Origin: Pseudomonas lini
GTDB lineage: Bacteria; Pseudomonadota; Gammaproteobacteria; Pseudomonadales; Pseudomonadaceae
NCBI RefSeq assembly: GCF_030812475.1
Contig: NZ_JAUSSR010000009.1
Span: forward strand, 62,001-126,000
DNA length: 64,000 nt
Direction: 5' to 3'
Positions 35,143-44,506 of this stretch are shown in pieces. Below the pieces are notes generated by a model that searched no databases, was not told the DNA's origin, and saw nothing but the letters and a program-made list of their open reading frames with translations. Numbering within the stretch: the first letter of the stretch is position 1; each line of letters begins with the position of its first letter. A program made the position numbers and the translations under genes.

Positions 35143-35940
35143 ATGCAGACCTCTTCGAACAGAAAAAAGCTGGTGATCGGCAACTGGAAAATGAACGGGA
35201 GCAGCACTGCCAATGCGTCATTGCTGCGTAGCGTACTTCCGGTGATTTCGCGTTTTGAAAGCGTTGAAGTAGCAGTCTGCCCGCCGTTTCCCTACCTGAC
35301 GACGGTCGCTGATTTGCTGGATGATTCAGACGTTTCGCTCGGTGCTCAGAATCTTAGCTCCCAGCTATCAGGCGCTCATACCGGTGAAGTCAGCGCTTCG
35401 ATGCTCCACGACATCGGCTGCCGCTTCGTGTTGGTCGGACATTCGGAACGTCGGGCACTTTACTCAGAGAACGATGACCTGGTGGCAGAGAAATTTGCTG
35501 CTGCGCTTCGCGCTGGGCTCATTCCGGTTTTGTGTGTGGGCGAAACCCTGGCGCAACGTCAGGGCGGCGAAACTGAAGCGATCGTCACCACTCAGTTGAG
35601 CGCGGTACTGAAGGCTGTTGGCATTCAGGATCTGGTTAAAGGCGTCATTGCCTACGAGCCTGTCTGGGCAATTGGTACCGGTGAAACGGCGACGCCAGAG
35701 CAGGCGCAAGCAGTGCATCGACACATCCGCCAGTGGTTGGCTGACGAAGACCGCGCAGCCGCCGCTGATTGCCGGATTTTGTACGGTGGAAGTGTCAAGG
35801 CCGACAACGCCGAGCAACTGTTCAATCAACCCGATATCGACGGCGGCTTGATCGGCGGAGCGTCTCTGGATGCGATGTCTTTCGCGGCCATTTGCAGGGC
35901 GGCTGAGGCCAACCCAACGACCGAATCTATCGCGATCTGA
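35143..35940 (+). CDS. tpiA: Triosephosphate isomerase (island copy)
   Basis: A 265-aa TIM-barrel enzyme interconverting dihydroxyacetone phosphate and glyceraldehyde 3-phosphate. Catalytic elements are all present: 'VIGNWKMNGS' (Lys), 'FVLVGHSERR' (His), 'VIAYEPVWAIGTGETATPEQ' (Glu and the mobile loop) and the phosphate-binding 'ILYGGSVKADNAEQL' with 'GGLIGGASLD'. It takes the product of OtnC into the lower glycolytic steps encoded around it. It begins 3 bases after the enolase stop. Confidence 0.95.
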   Translation: MQTSSNRKKLVIGNWKMNGSSTANASLLRSVLPVISRFESVEVAVCPPFPYLTTVADLLDDSDVSLGAQNLSSQLSGAHTGEVSASMLHDIGCRFVLVGHSERRALYSENDDLVAEKFAAALRAGLIPVLCVGETLAQRQGGETEAIVTTQLSAVLKAVGIQDLVKGVIAYEPVWAIGTGETATPEQAQAVHRHIRQWLADEDRAAAADCRILYGGSVKADNAEQLFNQPDIDGGLIGGASLDAMSFAAICRAAEANPTTESIAI

Positions 35941-36018
35941 ATTCTTTTCAATGTGTAGGCGCTGCGTGTCCGTTCACTGTCTACGGGCAGCGCCTGGTGC
36001 AGGCACCGAGGTATAAAT

Positions 36019-37644
36019 ATGACTTTGAACAATCGACTTGAGGCGTTGTTTCCTAGCGCTGACGAAATTCCTGCCGTTTTCCGTCCAGGACCGGCTATCG
36101 AACAGCGCGACTATCTCGTCAATGGCGAGTTGCGGTTGTGGGACGGTCCATTAGCTCCGGTCCGTAGCCCTGTGTGCCTGAAGAAAGAGTCGGGATATGA
36201 GTCAGTCATTTTGGGCAGTACACCGCTTTTGGATGCACAGACTGCCATGACCGCATTGGATGCTGCGGTGCAAGCATATGATCGTGGTCAGGGCGCGTGG
36301 CCGACCATGCGTGTCGTCGAGCGTATTCGTCACGTGGAGGCATTCCTCAAGCGTATGCGCCAACAACGTGAAGCCGTGGTGAAGTTGTTGATGTGGGAGA
36401 TCGGCAAGAACCTGAAGGACTCGGAGAAAGAGTTCGATCGCACTTGTGATTACATCGTCGACACCATCAATGCCCTGAAGGAACTGGATCGTCGTTCAAG
36501 CCGTTTCGAGCTTGAGCAAGACACCTTGGGACAGATTCGCCGCGTTCCCTTGGGTGTGACTCTGTGCATGGGGCCTTACAACTATCCCCTGAACGAGACG
36601 TTCACTACGTTGATCCCGGCTTTGATCATGGGCAATACCGTGGTGTTCAAACCCGCCAAGTTCGGTGTTTTGCTGATCCGGCCTCTGCTCGAAGCGTTCC
36701 GTGACAGCTTTCCGGCTGGGGTCATCAACATCATCTACGGCAGTGGCCGAGAAACTGTCAGCGCTTTGATGGCCAGCGGCAAGATCGATGTCTTCGCGTT
36801 CATCGGTACCAACAAGGCTGCCAGTGATCTAAAAAAGCTGCACCCCAAGCCGCACCGCCTGCGTGCAGCACTTGGCCTGGATGCGAAAAACCCAGGCATC
36901 GTCCTGCCTGATGTCGATTTGGATAACGCCGTTTCAGAGGCCGTTACCGGTTCACTGTCTTTCAATGGCCAACGATGCACGGCGCTGAAAATTCTTTTTG
37001 TGCATGAAAACGTCGTTGATGCCTTCCTCGATAAGTTTCAGTCGAAGCTTGCCCAGCTGAAACCGGGCATGCCTTGGGAGGCAGGGGTTGCTTTAACGCC
37101 ACTGCCAGAGCCAGGTAAGACTGATTTCCTCACCGGTCTTGTGGCCGATGCTGTCAGCAAAGGCGCCAAAGTCGTCAATGCGGGTGGCGGTCAAGTCTGC
37201 GAAACATTCTTCTATCCAGCCTTGTTGTACCCAGTGACATCTGACATGCGCGTGTACCACGAGGAGCAGTTCGGCCCGGTGGTGCCAGTGGTGGTTTACC
37301 GCGATCTGGAGACAGTCATCAACTATGTCCTCGAATCAGATTTCGGCCAGCAACTGAGCATCTTCGGTAACAACTCCGCGCAGGTTGGGCGATTGGTCGA
37401 TGCGTTTGCCAACCAAGTTGGACGTATCAACATCAACGCGCAATGCCAGCGCGGTCCGGACAGCTTTCCCTTCAACGGGCGCAAAAACTCTGCCGAAGGC
37501 ACACTGTCGGTTGACGACGCCTTGCGGGTGTTCTCCATCCGGACGTTGGTCGCCACCAAATTCCAGGAGAGCAATAAAGAGCTGGTCAGCGACATCATCC
37601 GTCATCGTGAGTCGAGTTTCTTGACCACCGACTACATCTTCTAG
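36019..37644 (+). CDS. gapN: Non-phosphorylating NADP-type glyceraldehyde-3-phosphate dehydrogenase
   Basis: A 541-aa aldehyde-dehydrogenase-superfamily protein of the GapN branch, oxidising glyceraldehyde 3-phosphate directly to 3-phosphoglycerate with NADP+, without making ATP. Motifs: '[20 protein letters not shown]' and '[20 protein letters not shown]' (substrate entry), and the nucleophile Cys320 in '[14 protein letters not shown]'. The C-terminus '[20 protein letters not shown]' is typical of GapN-like enzymes. No phosphoglycerate kinase is encoded in the cluster, which agrees with GapN bypassing that step. The gene is 78 bases from tpiA and 8 bases from gpmI. Confidence 0.88.
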   Translation: MTLNNRLEALFPSADEIPAVFRPGPAIEQRDYLVNGELRLWDGPLAPVRSPVCLKKESGYESVILGSTPLLDAQTAMTALDAAVQAYDRGQGAWPTMRVVERIRHVEAFLKRMRQQREAVVKLLMWEIGKNLKDSEKEFDRTCDYIVDTINALKELDRRSSRFELEQDTLGQIRRVPLGVTLCMGPYNYPLNETFTTLIPALIMGNTVVFKPAKFGVLLIRPLLEAFRDSFPAGVINIIYGSGRETVSALMASGKIDVFAFIGTNKAASDLKKLHPKPHRLRAALGLDAKNPGIVLPDVDLDNAVSEAVTGSLSFNGQRCTALKILFVHENVVDAFLDKFQSKLAQLKPGMPWEAGVALTPLPEPGKTDFLTGLVADAVSKGAKVVNAGGGQVCETFFYPALLYPVTSDMRVYHEEQFGPVVPVVVYRDLETVINYVLESDFGQQLSIFGNNSAQVGRLVDAFANQVGRININAQCQRGPDSFPFNGRKNSAEGTLSVDDALRVFSIRTLVATKFQESNKELVSDIIRHRESSFLTTDYIF

Positions 37645-37652
37645 GGGGAAAG

Positions 37653-39176
37653 ATGACTACGCGCTCTTTGATTATTCTCGACGGTGTCGGCATTCGTCAG
37701 GCAACTGACTCGAACGCTTTTGCAGCGGCCAGAAAGCCTACATTCGATGCGCTGCTTGCGCGCTTTGCGAACAGCCAGATCGAAACATCAGGTTTGGCGG
37801 TTGGGCTCCCTCAAGGTCAGATGGGGAATTCCGAAGTAGGCCATATGAACCTGGGAGCAGGCAGGGTGGTTTACCAAAGCCTGACCCGGATTGATAAGGC
37901 GCTCGCGGATGGAGAGTTCGCACACAACCCAGCGTTGCTGGAACTGCTCCAGGGGGTGAAGTCCCGCGATGGCGCTGTGCATGTCATGGGCCTGCTTTCT
38001 CCCGGTGGTGTTCATAGCCACATCGATCAGATTGTCGCGGCATGCGGGTGTCTGGTTGAGCAGGGGATCGAGAAGATCTACGTGCATGGCTTTCTCGATG
38101 GTCGGGATACTCCGCCCAAGAGCGCGCAGGCATCGCTTGAGGCCTTGGAGCGTGAATTTGCTCGACTGGGCGCCGGCCGGATCGTCTCGCTGGTTGGTCG
38201 TTACTATGCGATGGATCGCGACAACCGCTGGCCGCGGATTGAAGCCGCTTACCGTCTGATTGTTTCAGCAAAGGCTGAGCGTCACGCGACAACGGCTTGT
38301 GAGGCTTTGTCCGCTGCTTACGAATGCGGGGAGTCGGATGAGTTCGTCAAGCCGACAACGATTGGCCAGCCCGTCAGTTTTGGCGCCGATGACGCTATGA
38401 TCTTCATGAACTTCCGTCCTGATCGAGCACGGGAATTGACCCGGGCATTTATCGGGCCTGACTTCGACGCGTTTGAGCGGCCATTTGTGTTGCCCAAGGA
38501 TCGGCTGCTGACATTGACCCGATATTCCGAAGCGCTGGACTGCCCGTGTGCGTTCGGTCCCGAGGCCATCAGCAACAGCTTGGGCGAGCATCTGGCGATG
38601 CTTGGAAAGAGGCAATTACGTATTGCCGAGACCGAAAAATACGCCCATGTAACGTTCTTCTTCAACGGTGGCAGAGAGCTGCCTTTCGAGGGAGAGGAGC
38701 GGATCCTGATTCCTTCACCGGACGTTGCTTCCTACGATCTCCAGCCTGAGATGAGTGCACCGCTCTTGACGGATCATCTGGTCAACGCCATCGCCGGCGG
38801 CACATTCGATCTGATCGTTTGCAACTATGCCAATGGTGACATGGTGGGCCACACCGGGTCTTTTGACGCTGCTGTAAAGGCCGTAGAAGTGCTTGATGAC
38901 TGTCTGCGCCGGGTGGTTGAAGCGACGCTCGCCGCAGGTGGCGAATGCCTGATTACAGCCGACCATGGCAACGTCGAACAAATGCTCGACGTCGAGTCTG
39001 GTCAGGCACACACGGCTCACACCTTGAACCCTGTGCCCCTGATTCTGGTGAGTGAACTGCACGGTCGCGCGGGGCTGAAGAATGGTCGGCTGTGCGATAT
39101 CGCTCCGACTTTATTGCAGATGTTGAATTTGTCTATTCCATCAGAAATGGATGGCAAATCGCTTCTTACCGTCTGA
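37653..39176 (+). CDS. gpmI: Cofactor-independent phosphoglycerate mutase (island copy)
   Basis: A 507-aa Mn2+-dependent mutase of the alkaline-phosphatase fold, converting 3- to 2-phosphoglycerate. Landmarks: metal-binding 'LIILDGVG' at the start, the phospho-Ser60 in '[17 protein letters not shown]', '[13 protein letters not shown]', '[13 protein letters not shown]', '[13 protein letters not shown]', '[11 protein letters not shown]' and '[10 protein letters not shown]'. All metal-site His/Asp clusters are visible, so it should be active. It is the last gene of the glycolytic set, followed by a strong terminator. The terC gene for a probable manganese exporter follows. Confidence 0.93.
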   Translation: MTTRSLIILDGVGIRQATDSNAFAAARKPTFDALLARFANSQIETSGLAVGLPQGQMGNSEVGHMNLGAGRVVYQSLTRIDKALADGEFAHNPALLELLQGVKSRDGAVHVMGLLSPGGVHSHIDQIVAACGCLVEQGIEKIYVHGFLDGRDTPPKSAQASLEALEREFARLGAGRIVSLVGRYYAMDRDNRWPRIEAAYRLIVSAKAERHATTACEALSAAYECGESDEFVKPTTIGQPVSFGADDAMIFMNFRPDRARELTRAFIGPDFDAFERPFVLPKDRLLTLTRYSEALDCPCAFGPEAISNSLGEHLAMLGKRQLRIAETEKYAHVTFFFNGGRELPFEGEERILIPSPDVASYDLQPEMSAPLLTDHLVNAIAGGTFDLIVCNYANGDMVGHTGSFDAAVKAVEVLDDCLRRVVEATLAAGGECLITADHGNVEQMLDVESGQAHTAHTLNPVPLILVSELHGRAGLKNGRLCDIAPTLLQMLNLSIPSEMDGKSLLTV

Positions 39177-39277
39177 TTGGCTGACAGGTGCCATCAGTGC
39201 ATCGCCGCACCGACGATTGGTTTGGTCGCCCCCGTCGAGGCGATGCGGCTTACCACGACTCGCTCATTTGAGCATGC

Positions 39278-39309
39278 AGGCATTACCAATATTGGTAGTG
39301 CCTTTTTTT
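39278..39309 (+). terminator. Strong terminator after the glycolytic operon
   Basis: AGGCATTACCAAT and ATTGGTAGTGCCT pair over 13 bp (one mismatch/wobble) and are followed by seven T residues. It separates gpmI from terC, whose start codon is only 25 bases downstream, so terC must rely on read-through or on a promoter within 39177-39277. Confidence 0.85.
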
Positions 39310-39334
39310 CTGATCAATCGAGAGTTTTGACGTT

Positions 39335-40051
39335 ATGGAATGGTTTCTCAATCCGGAAATCTGGATCGCATTTTTTACCCTGACGGTGTTGGAAATTGTC
39401 TTGGGTATCGACAACATCATCATGATTTCGATTCTGGTCAGCCGCATGCCGAAAGCCATGCAGCCGCAAACGCGTTTCTTCGGATTGGCGCTGGCCATGG
39501 TCACTCGCATTCTTCTGCTGCTTTCCATCACCTGGATCATGCGGCTGACGGCAAATCTCTTTCAGGTTTTCGATCAAGGGATTTCGGGCCGTGATCTGAT
39601 TCTGTTTTTCGGTGGATTGTTTCTGTTATGGAAAAGCAGCAGCGAGATCTTTCAAGAACTTGAAGGTGGAGAAGAGGGGGAGTCTGAGTTTGGTAAAAAA
39701 GGCGCTGGCTTTTTGAGCACCATTATTCAGATCGCGATCATCGATATCGTATTTTCTCTGGATTCGGTCATCACTGCTGTGGGGATGGTCTCCCATGTGC
39801 CGGTGATGGTCGCGGCCATTGTGGTCGCTGTGCTGATCATGATGCTTGCGGCTGGAGCGATCAGTGCGTTTATCGACAAGCACCCGAGCTTGAAAATGCT
39901 TGCCCTGGCGTTCTTGATTGTCGTGGGCGTTGTGCTCATCGCGGACGCCATGGGGCAACACGTGCCTAAAGGGTATGTCTACTTTGCCATGGCTTTTACG
40001 CTGGCGGTGGAGGCATTGAATATTCGGTTCAGAACGCTAAAGGCCGCATAA
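39335..40051 (+). CDS. TerC-family integral membrane protein
   Basis: A 238-aa membrane protein with about seven spans. The two TerC signature segments with paired acidic residues are 'VLEIVLGIDNIIMISILVSR' and 'AIIDIVFSLDSVITAVGMV'. An acidic cytoplasmic loop ('EGGEEGESEFGKK') lies between. Members such as Alx and some TerC proteins export Mn2+ or load metal onto exported proteins. No tellurite-resistance genes are near. Its place behind a Mn2+-dependent mutase could be chance or metal balancing. The ribosome site is weak. Confidence 0.85.
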   Translation: MEWFLNPEIWIAFFTLTVLEIVLGIDNIIMISILVSRMPKAMQPQTRFFGLALAMVTRILLLLSITWIMRLTANLFQVFDQGISGRDLILFFGGLFLLWKSSSEIFQELEGGEEGESEFGKKGAGFLSTIIQIAIIDIVFSLDSVITAVGMVSHVPVMVAAIVVAVLIMMLAAGAISAFIDKHPSLKMLALAFLIVVGVVLIADAMGQHVPKGYVYFAMAFTLAVEALNIRFRTLKAA

Positions 40052-40109
40052 AATCGTGACAACGGGGCAAGGACGCCTCACTTCAGTGAGCCATTTCCAA
40101 GCCATCAAT

Positions 40110-40589
40110 TCATGGATTGGCAGCACCGTTGGTGGGATCTCCTTCAGAGAGCATCAGCTTGAGACATTCACGCTCTTCAGTTCCAGGTAGCACACCAGAA
40201 GTTGTTGCCTCCATCACAGTGATGCCTTCTGCATTCATTATCCTGACTTCGGCTTTAGCATGGCCGCGTTCATCGATGTCCGCGATGAGCCAGTGGCAGG
40301 TGATCTGCTCTCCCGCGTAAACCGGTCGCTTGAACACGAAATTCATCCCGGTTGCCAGCCAACCGATTTGCCCGCCAATCTCGGTCACTAGACTGGCTGT
40401 TAGTAGTCCATGGGCAATGGGTGCCTTGAACTTATGCCGCTGGGCATAGCGTGCGTCGCAATGGACCGGGCTGTAGTCGCGGGAAACCTGCGCGAAATGA
40501 CGAATATCGTCATCTGAGAAACAGCGGGCAATTGTGAACCGATCACCGACCTGGAGGCCTTCGGCGGCACGTTGCCTCAGACTCTTCAT
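40110..40589 (-). CDS. MaoC-like dehydratase (hot-dog fold)
   Basis: A 159-aa MaoC/R-specific enoyl hydratase-like protein. The catalytic Asp-x4-His lies in 'SRDYSPVHCDARYAQ' and is followed by 'IAHGLLTASLVTEIGGQIGW', the usual core helix. It probably hydrates an enoyl-CoA, though single-domain MaoC proteins have varied roles. ATG 40589 has GGGAG upstream; the longer frame to 40874 overlaps panB and looks spurious. It is the third gene of a lysE-panB-maoC operon. Confidence 0.8.
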   Translation of the reverse strand: MKSLRQRAAEGLQVGDRFTIARCFSDDDIRHFAQVSRDYSPVHCDARYAQRHKFKAPIAHGLLTASLVTEIGGQIGWLATGMNFVFKRPVYAGEQITCHWLIADIDERGHAKAEVRIMNAEGITVMEATTSGVLPGTEERECLKLMLSEGDPTNGAANP

Positions 40590-40620
40590 TAAGGCTCCCT
40601 GGATTGATGAGGGTGGACGG

Positions 40621-41454
40621 TTAAAACGTATGTTCAGGGCTTGGAAATGTCCCTTCACCGACTTCGCGTGCAAAGTCGCTCGCTGCCGTGTGAAGTACCG
40701 AACGAAGGTCGGCGTACTGTTTGACGAAGCGTGGTAGGCGACCGGTGCGCAGCCCTGCCATGTCCTGCCACACCAGCACTTGGGCATCGCATTGGTTACC
40801 CGCGCCAATCCCGACGGTAGGAATTGAAACGGCTTCAGTGATTGCTCGCCCCACATCCCCCGGCACCATCTCAATCAAAATAGCGAATGCGCCTGCTGCT
40901 TCAAATGCCTTGGCACTGTCTATCAGACGCTGTGCATCATCGCCCCGGCCCTGGACGCGGTAGCCACCCAGTTGATGTTCCATCTGAGGTGTGAAGCCAA
41001 TGTGTGCCATGACCGGTATGCCTGAGCTAACAAGCTTCTCGACCTGAGGCAGCATTTCGATGCCGCCTTCGAGCTTGACCGCCTGCGCACCGGCCTCTTT
41101 CATGAATCGCACGGCCGTGTGGAAGCATTGCTCCGCCGATGCTTGATAAGAGCCGAAAGGCAGGTCGGCAATCACCAGTGCCCGCCGTGTCGAACGGCTG
41201 ACGGCGCGAACCAGAGAAATCAGTTCGTCTACGGTAACGGATAACGTGGAGTCATTGCCGTAGACATTGTTGGACGCGGAGTCGCCCACCAGCAGGACGG
41301 GTATTCCGGCTTCTTCGAAAATTGCGGCGCTGTACATGTCATACGCGGTAAGCATTGCCCATTTCTGGCCTTCAATTTTCATCTGCTTCAGATGCGGGAT
41401 TCGGACTCGTGTCGTCGGTTTGGTGTTTCCATACGGGGAAGGCTGATCGCTCAT
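40621..41454 (-). CDS. panB: Ketopantoate hydroxymethyltransferase family protein (extra PanB)
   Basis: A 277-aa PanB-family TIM barrel. PanB transfers a hydroxymethyl group from methylene-tetrahydrofolate to 2-oxoisovalerate on the way to pantothenate. Family segments: 'MLTAYDMYSAAIFEEAGIPV', the Mg-binding 'LLVGDSASNNVYG' (usually VGDSLGMV), 'IADLPFGSYQAS', 'AVKLEGG', 'VMAHIGFTPQM' and 'IGIGAGNQCDAQVLVWQDMA'. The change of GDSLG to GDSAS and the absence of panC or panD suggest a substrate other than the usual ketoacid. It lies between lysE (24 bases) and maoC (31 bases). Confidence 0.82.
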   Translation of the reverse strand: MSDQPSPYGNTKPTTRVRIPHLKQMKIEGQKWAMLTAYDMYSAAIFEEAGIPVLLVGDSASNNVYGNDSTLSVTVDELISLVRAVSRSTRRALVIADLPFGSYQASAEQCFHTAVRFMKEAGAQAVKLEGGIEMLPQVEKLVSSGIPVMAHIGFTPQMEHQLGGYRVQGRGDDAQRLIDSAKAFEAAGAFAILIEMVPGDVGRAITEAVSIPTVGIGAGNQCDAQVLVWQDMAGLRTGRLPRFVKQYADLRSVLHTAASDFAREVGEGTFPSPEHTF

Positions 41455-41478
41455 GAGGTTGTCTCGCTAAAAAATGAA

Positions 41479-42096
41479 CTAACCGAGCATCTGCTCGCTG
41501 AGCAAAACGACGGCGATGATGATCATGGCCGCTCCGGAGAAACGGCTGACGAATCGGGCCGCTGCGGGACGCGCTTGCAGTACGACCTGAGAGCCAAATC
41601 CGACCAGCAGATAGATCACGCCGCAACTAACGGTGTGGATGAGCCCCAGCGCAATCATCTGCATTGGCACAGACCAGGCAGCGGCAGCGTCGGTGAATTG
41701 AGGCAATAGTGCCAGGAACAGCAGAAACACCTTCGGATTCAGCCCGCTTACGCAAAGGCCCTTGATCGCCCAACGCTTCCATGAGCCCGATGCCTGAATG
41801 TCATCTGCGTGGGGTGTAGCAGGGCAGGCAAGCATGTTGATGCCCAACCACAGTAAATAACCCGCACCAGTAACGGTAAGTACCGACAAGGCAACTGGGT
41901 GGTTCGCCACCAGCGTGCCGACACCACCTGCAACAATCACCGTTGCGAGCAAGTGACCGGACAACAGCCCGCCAACGGCGGGTATGACTACCCGTCCCCT
42001 CAACCCCGCCGAAATCGCGTATGCCCAATCAGCACCTGGGGTGATGACGAACAAAATCGACACCGCCCAGAAGGCCACGAAAATACTTAAGGTCAT
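41479..42096 (-). CDS. LysE/RhtB-family exporter
   Basis: A 205-aa membrane protein with about six spans of the LysE/RhtB type: 'LFVITPGADWAYAISAGLRG' near the N-terminus carries the family's Pro-Gly-x-Asp pattern, and 'GLCVSGLNPKVFLLFLALLP' is the second signature. Such proteins export amino acids or small metabolites. It is divergent from an Lrp/AsnC regulator at 42244, a common pairing in which the regulator senses the exported amino acid. ATG 42108 or 42153 are alternative starts. Confidence 0.83.
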   Translation of the reverse strand: MTLSIFVAFWAVSILFVITPGADWAYAISAGLRGRVVIPAVGGLLSGHLLATVIVAGGVGTLVANHPVALSVLTVTGAGYLLWLGINMLACPATPHADDIQASGSWKRWAIKGLCVSGLNPKVFLLFLALLPQFTDAAAAWSVPMQMIALGLIHTVSCGVIYLLVGFGSQVVLQARPAAARFVSRFSGAAMIIIAVVLLSEQMLG

Positions 42097-42243
42097 GGCG
42101 CTACCCATTCCCGCAGATAACACACCGCGCTTTGCATCGTCCCGCTCCAACAATAATTTGTGTGAGGAAGAATAAGTAAAACTTGTTAGAATTTGTTTTC
42201 AAAAATGGTCATGAAACCATTCAAGAGTGGGAGATTCTTCTAA

Positions 42244-42696
42244 ATGGACAGGATTGATCGCAAGATTCTTTCTGAGTTGCAAAAAGATGGTCGCCTGTCG
42301 GTCACCGAGCTTGCCGAACGCGTGGGGCTGAGCCTTTCCCCTTGCCACCGGCGCGTGCGGGCACTGGAAGAGTCGGGTGTGTTGCTTGGCTACAGAGCAC
42401 AACTGGACCCGAGTGCATTGGGTCTCAACTTCTCCGCCATGGTATTTGCCACGCTGCGTGAGGGAGACAGGCAGGCTGTCGAAGCGTTTGAGACGGCACT
42501 CATCGATATCCCGCAAGTGGTCGATGCCCAGCGGTTGTTTGGCGAGCCGGACTACCTGCTGCATGTCATCACCCAGGATCTACCGGCCTTTCAGCAGCTC
42601 TACGATGAGAGCCTTTCGACATTGCCCAATGTTCAACGATTGACCTCAACGCTTGTTATGAAGCGTGTCGTGCAGGATCGACCTCTGCCGCTGTAG
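42244..42696 (+). CDS. Lrp/AsnC-family transcriptional regulator
   Basis: A 150-aa Lrp-type regulator. The helix-turn-helix is 'RLSVTELAERVGLSLSPCHR' after 'DRIDRKILSELQKDG'. The C-terminal ~75 residues are the RAM ligand/oligomerisation domain ('LIDIPQVVDAQRLFGEPDYL', 'LSTLPNVQRLTSTLVMK'). Divergent from the lysE-panB-maoC operon with a 147-bp gap, so it most likely controls that operon in response to an amino acid. The 230 bp after it (42697-42927) contain nothing I can identify. Confidence 0.88.
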   Translation: MDRIDRKILSELQKDGRLSVTELAERVGLSLSPCHRRVRALEESGVLLGYRAQLDPSALGLNFSAMVFATLREGDRQAVEAFETALIDIPQVVDAQRLFGEPDYLLHVITQDLPAFQQLYDESLSTLPNVQRLTSTLVMKRVVQDRPLPL

Positions 42697-42927
42697 TGTG
42701 AAATGCGGGAGTAGAAAACCTACGAGCTTGATCTGCTGAAGGTCCGTTTTTGGCTGTGGATGCAACCGGTCGACGCAACACAACTAAATTCTGTGAAAGC
42801 AGCCTGAGCTTGCCGTCAACGGTTGAATTACAGCAGTAATTTTGAGGAAATCACCCAACGGGATTGTTTGGATATTTTTACCGGCGGAGGAATCAAGTCA
42901 CATGCACCTTTTGACTCGAAGACGAAG

Positions 42928-43005
42928 TCACTCCGGCGCCATCAGCACTGCGAGTGTCATATTGATAAACGCTTCGTTCCTACTGATTGCTTCTAAGGCC
43001 GCGAA
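42928..43005 (-). pseudogene. Remnant of the 69-aa prophage-end gene
   Basis: Read on the minus strand, the last 26 codons give 'RFAALEAISRNEAFINMTLA' followed by VLMAPE and a stop, closely like the end of the intact protein at 12198-12407 ('ALDTIDKNEEFIKLTLAVLM'). The N-terminal two thirds are missing and run instead into the integrase remnant. A right-end prophage gene has thus been deleted and joined to another element's integrase. Confidence 0.65.
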
Positions 43006-43264
43006 CCGTTGGGATTCATCTGTTCATCAATAAGTGCTCGGGTCTGGTTGCGTGCCTTGCGGATGTCCGCCAGGGATTTGCGCGGCCAAGACGCCGCAGG
43101 CGTACTTTTTGTTCTGCTCGCCCCACCGATAGCGAGAAAAAGCTGACCGACACACCGTCCTTACGGGCTGAAATTCGACCGGCGAGATTGCCATCCTCCC
43201 TGAGTATCCGGCCGGCATCATTAACGGTCAGCGACTCGAGTTCTTTGATGGTGATTTTGGCCAT
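42997..43264 (-). pseudogene. Tyrosine-recombinase integrase remnant (N-terminal domain only, frameshifted)
   Basis: From ATG 43264 the minus strand reads 'MAKITIKELESLTVNDAGRI', then 'ISARKDGVSVSFF', then after a shift 'SRYRWGEQNKKYACGVL', then after another shift 'KSLADIRKARNQTRALIDEQ'. Together these match the N-terminal (DUF4102-type) domain of P4/phage-like tyrosine recombinases, which insert into tRNA genes. The catalytic C-terminal domain is absent. The gene starts 160 bp from the right tRNA-Pro repeat, the expected place for the integrase of an element inserted there. Confidence 0.75.
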
Positions 43265-43424
43265 AAAATGGGTTCCCCCTACTTTTCCCCCCACAAAAAC
43301 GTCGGCTCTTGATGGACGTTCCTGGACTCTCGTAGAGCAAAATGCCGCTGGAACTCAAGTAAATACTAGCTTGGAAAAATCCAGAGTAAAATTTTGGAAG
43401 CTTTCAAGAAGTATGAAAAAGGAG

Positions 43425-43559
43425 ATGGGGTGCTAGGGGTCGAGTGTTCGAATCACTCCGTCCCGACCATATAATTCAAGGGGTTGCGAGATTTTATCTC
43501 GCGACCCCTTTTTGTTTTTGGTCGTTTTTACCCCTGCAAAACGGCTGGCTTTCGGTGGA
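43425..43559 (+). repeat. att repeat, right copy: 3' half of tRNA-Pro(GGG) plus terminator
   Basis: This is the direct copy of 12601-12735 over 135 bp with roughly ten differences, most of them after the terminator hairpin. It carries the anticodon loop ATGGGGT, T-arm and acceptor strand ending ACCA, then GGGGTTGCGAGA/TCTCGCGACCCC with a T-run. The bases upstream (AAAAAGGAG) do not pair as a tRNA 5' half, so this too is a remnant. Together the two copies bound a 30.8-kb segment. From 43560 to 44226 I see no gene with support. Confidence 0.85.
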
Positions 43560-44226
43560 ATCCTCACCTCTTGGGGAGGAGATGGGCGCAAGATTTCGGT
43601 GTGCCAATGCCCCCCCAGGAAGTTGGCGATGGAGGGCATGGATGGACCTAGTTGGCGGCACACATCACCCTCCTACTTTGTTTGCGGCAACAGAGCCGAC
43701 GTTACTCAGCTGTTGAAAACTACACCGGCCACCAAGCTCACGTTTTCCGTGATCGGTGTTCAGCCTGGAATTCGCCGCTTGGCGATCAATGCTCACCTTA
43801 GTGATCTGATGGTGTTCTGTATCAGTTACGCGAGACAGGGAGGGGCAGCGAAGGTTTACTGGCTGGTCAACGAACCAGAGAATTGATTCCACGAAGCTGC
43901 TTAGGAGTAACCTGGCTGCTTCTTGTATTTCGCCATCGTGGATGACCTAGATTTGCCTAGCGTTAGCGAAGTTAGCTTGCGATGGTGACGCCACGTACTT
44001 GGCGCATAAAGCGCATTACGTGCTCCGAGAGCGGTTGGCAAAATGCTGTATTCGTATTCCCTTTGGGTGATCATGGATCGTTTTATTGAGAGCAACGCGC
44101 TTGCTGAGCTCTACAGTGTTGCCGCGATCAGAGTTGATTGTGATGCGGGGTGTCGGACACAGCCCAACCTTTGAGCAACCGGCCATCGTTCTGCCGAAAC
44201 TCTTGCCCGTTTCTACCTCATCCAAA

Positions 44227-44355
44227 TTCAATAATCTCGATGAGCTTGAAGCCGGGTTGAGGGAGTACACACACCTCTGCAATCATTCGAGTATCAGACT
44301 GAAGCTAGGTAGCCTGAGCCCTGTTGAATACAGGGCTCAGGCCGGTAGGGGATAG
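44227..44355 (+). mobile_element. IS3-family transposase fragment (C-terminus)
   Basis: The last ~42 codons read 'FNNLDELEAGLREYTHLCNH', then 'IRLKLGSLSPVEYRAQ', which is the typical end of IS3-family OrfB (the 'YN..R....L.GLSPVEYR' motif after the DDE core). Everything before it is unlike a transposase, and no terminal repeats are visible, so only a scar remains. It lies outside the right att repeat. Confidence 0.65.
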
Positions 44356-44506
44356 AAAAGCGTCCAATTTTTCGGGGGCAGATCAAATCTACGTGGATAC
44401 TGTCGCGCTGCGTGTTTAGATAAGAAATATATGTTGGTCGGACGGTCCCCCTAAATGACGGGAGAGGGACGTTGCATGACCTTCAGGTGCCGCTCCCTAC
44501 AGCACG

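Noticed and set aside
43433-43663. Minus-strand frame ending 'GRDGVIRTLDP' across the right att repeat
   Set aside because: This C-terminal sequence is simply the reverse reading of the tRNA 3' end and is a common false gene near tRNA remnants.
43901-44220. Possible second transposase piece on the minus strand (around 'MAKYKKQPGYS' and 'SDRGNTVELSKRVALN')
   Set aside because: I could not connect these segments to a transposase or any other family; too short and interrupted to support a call.
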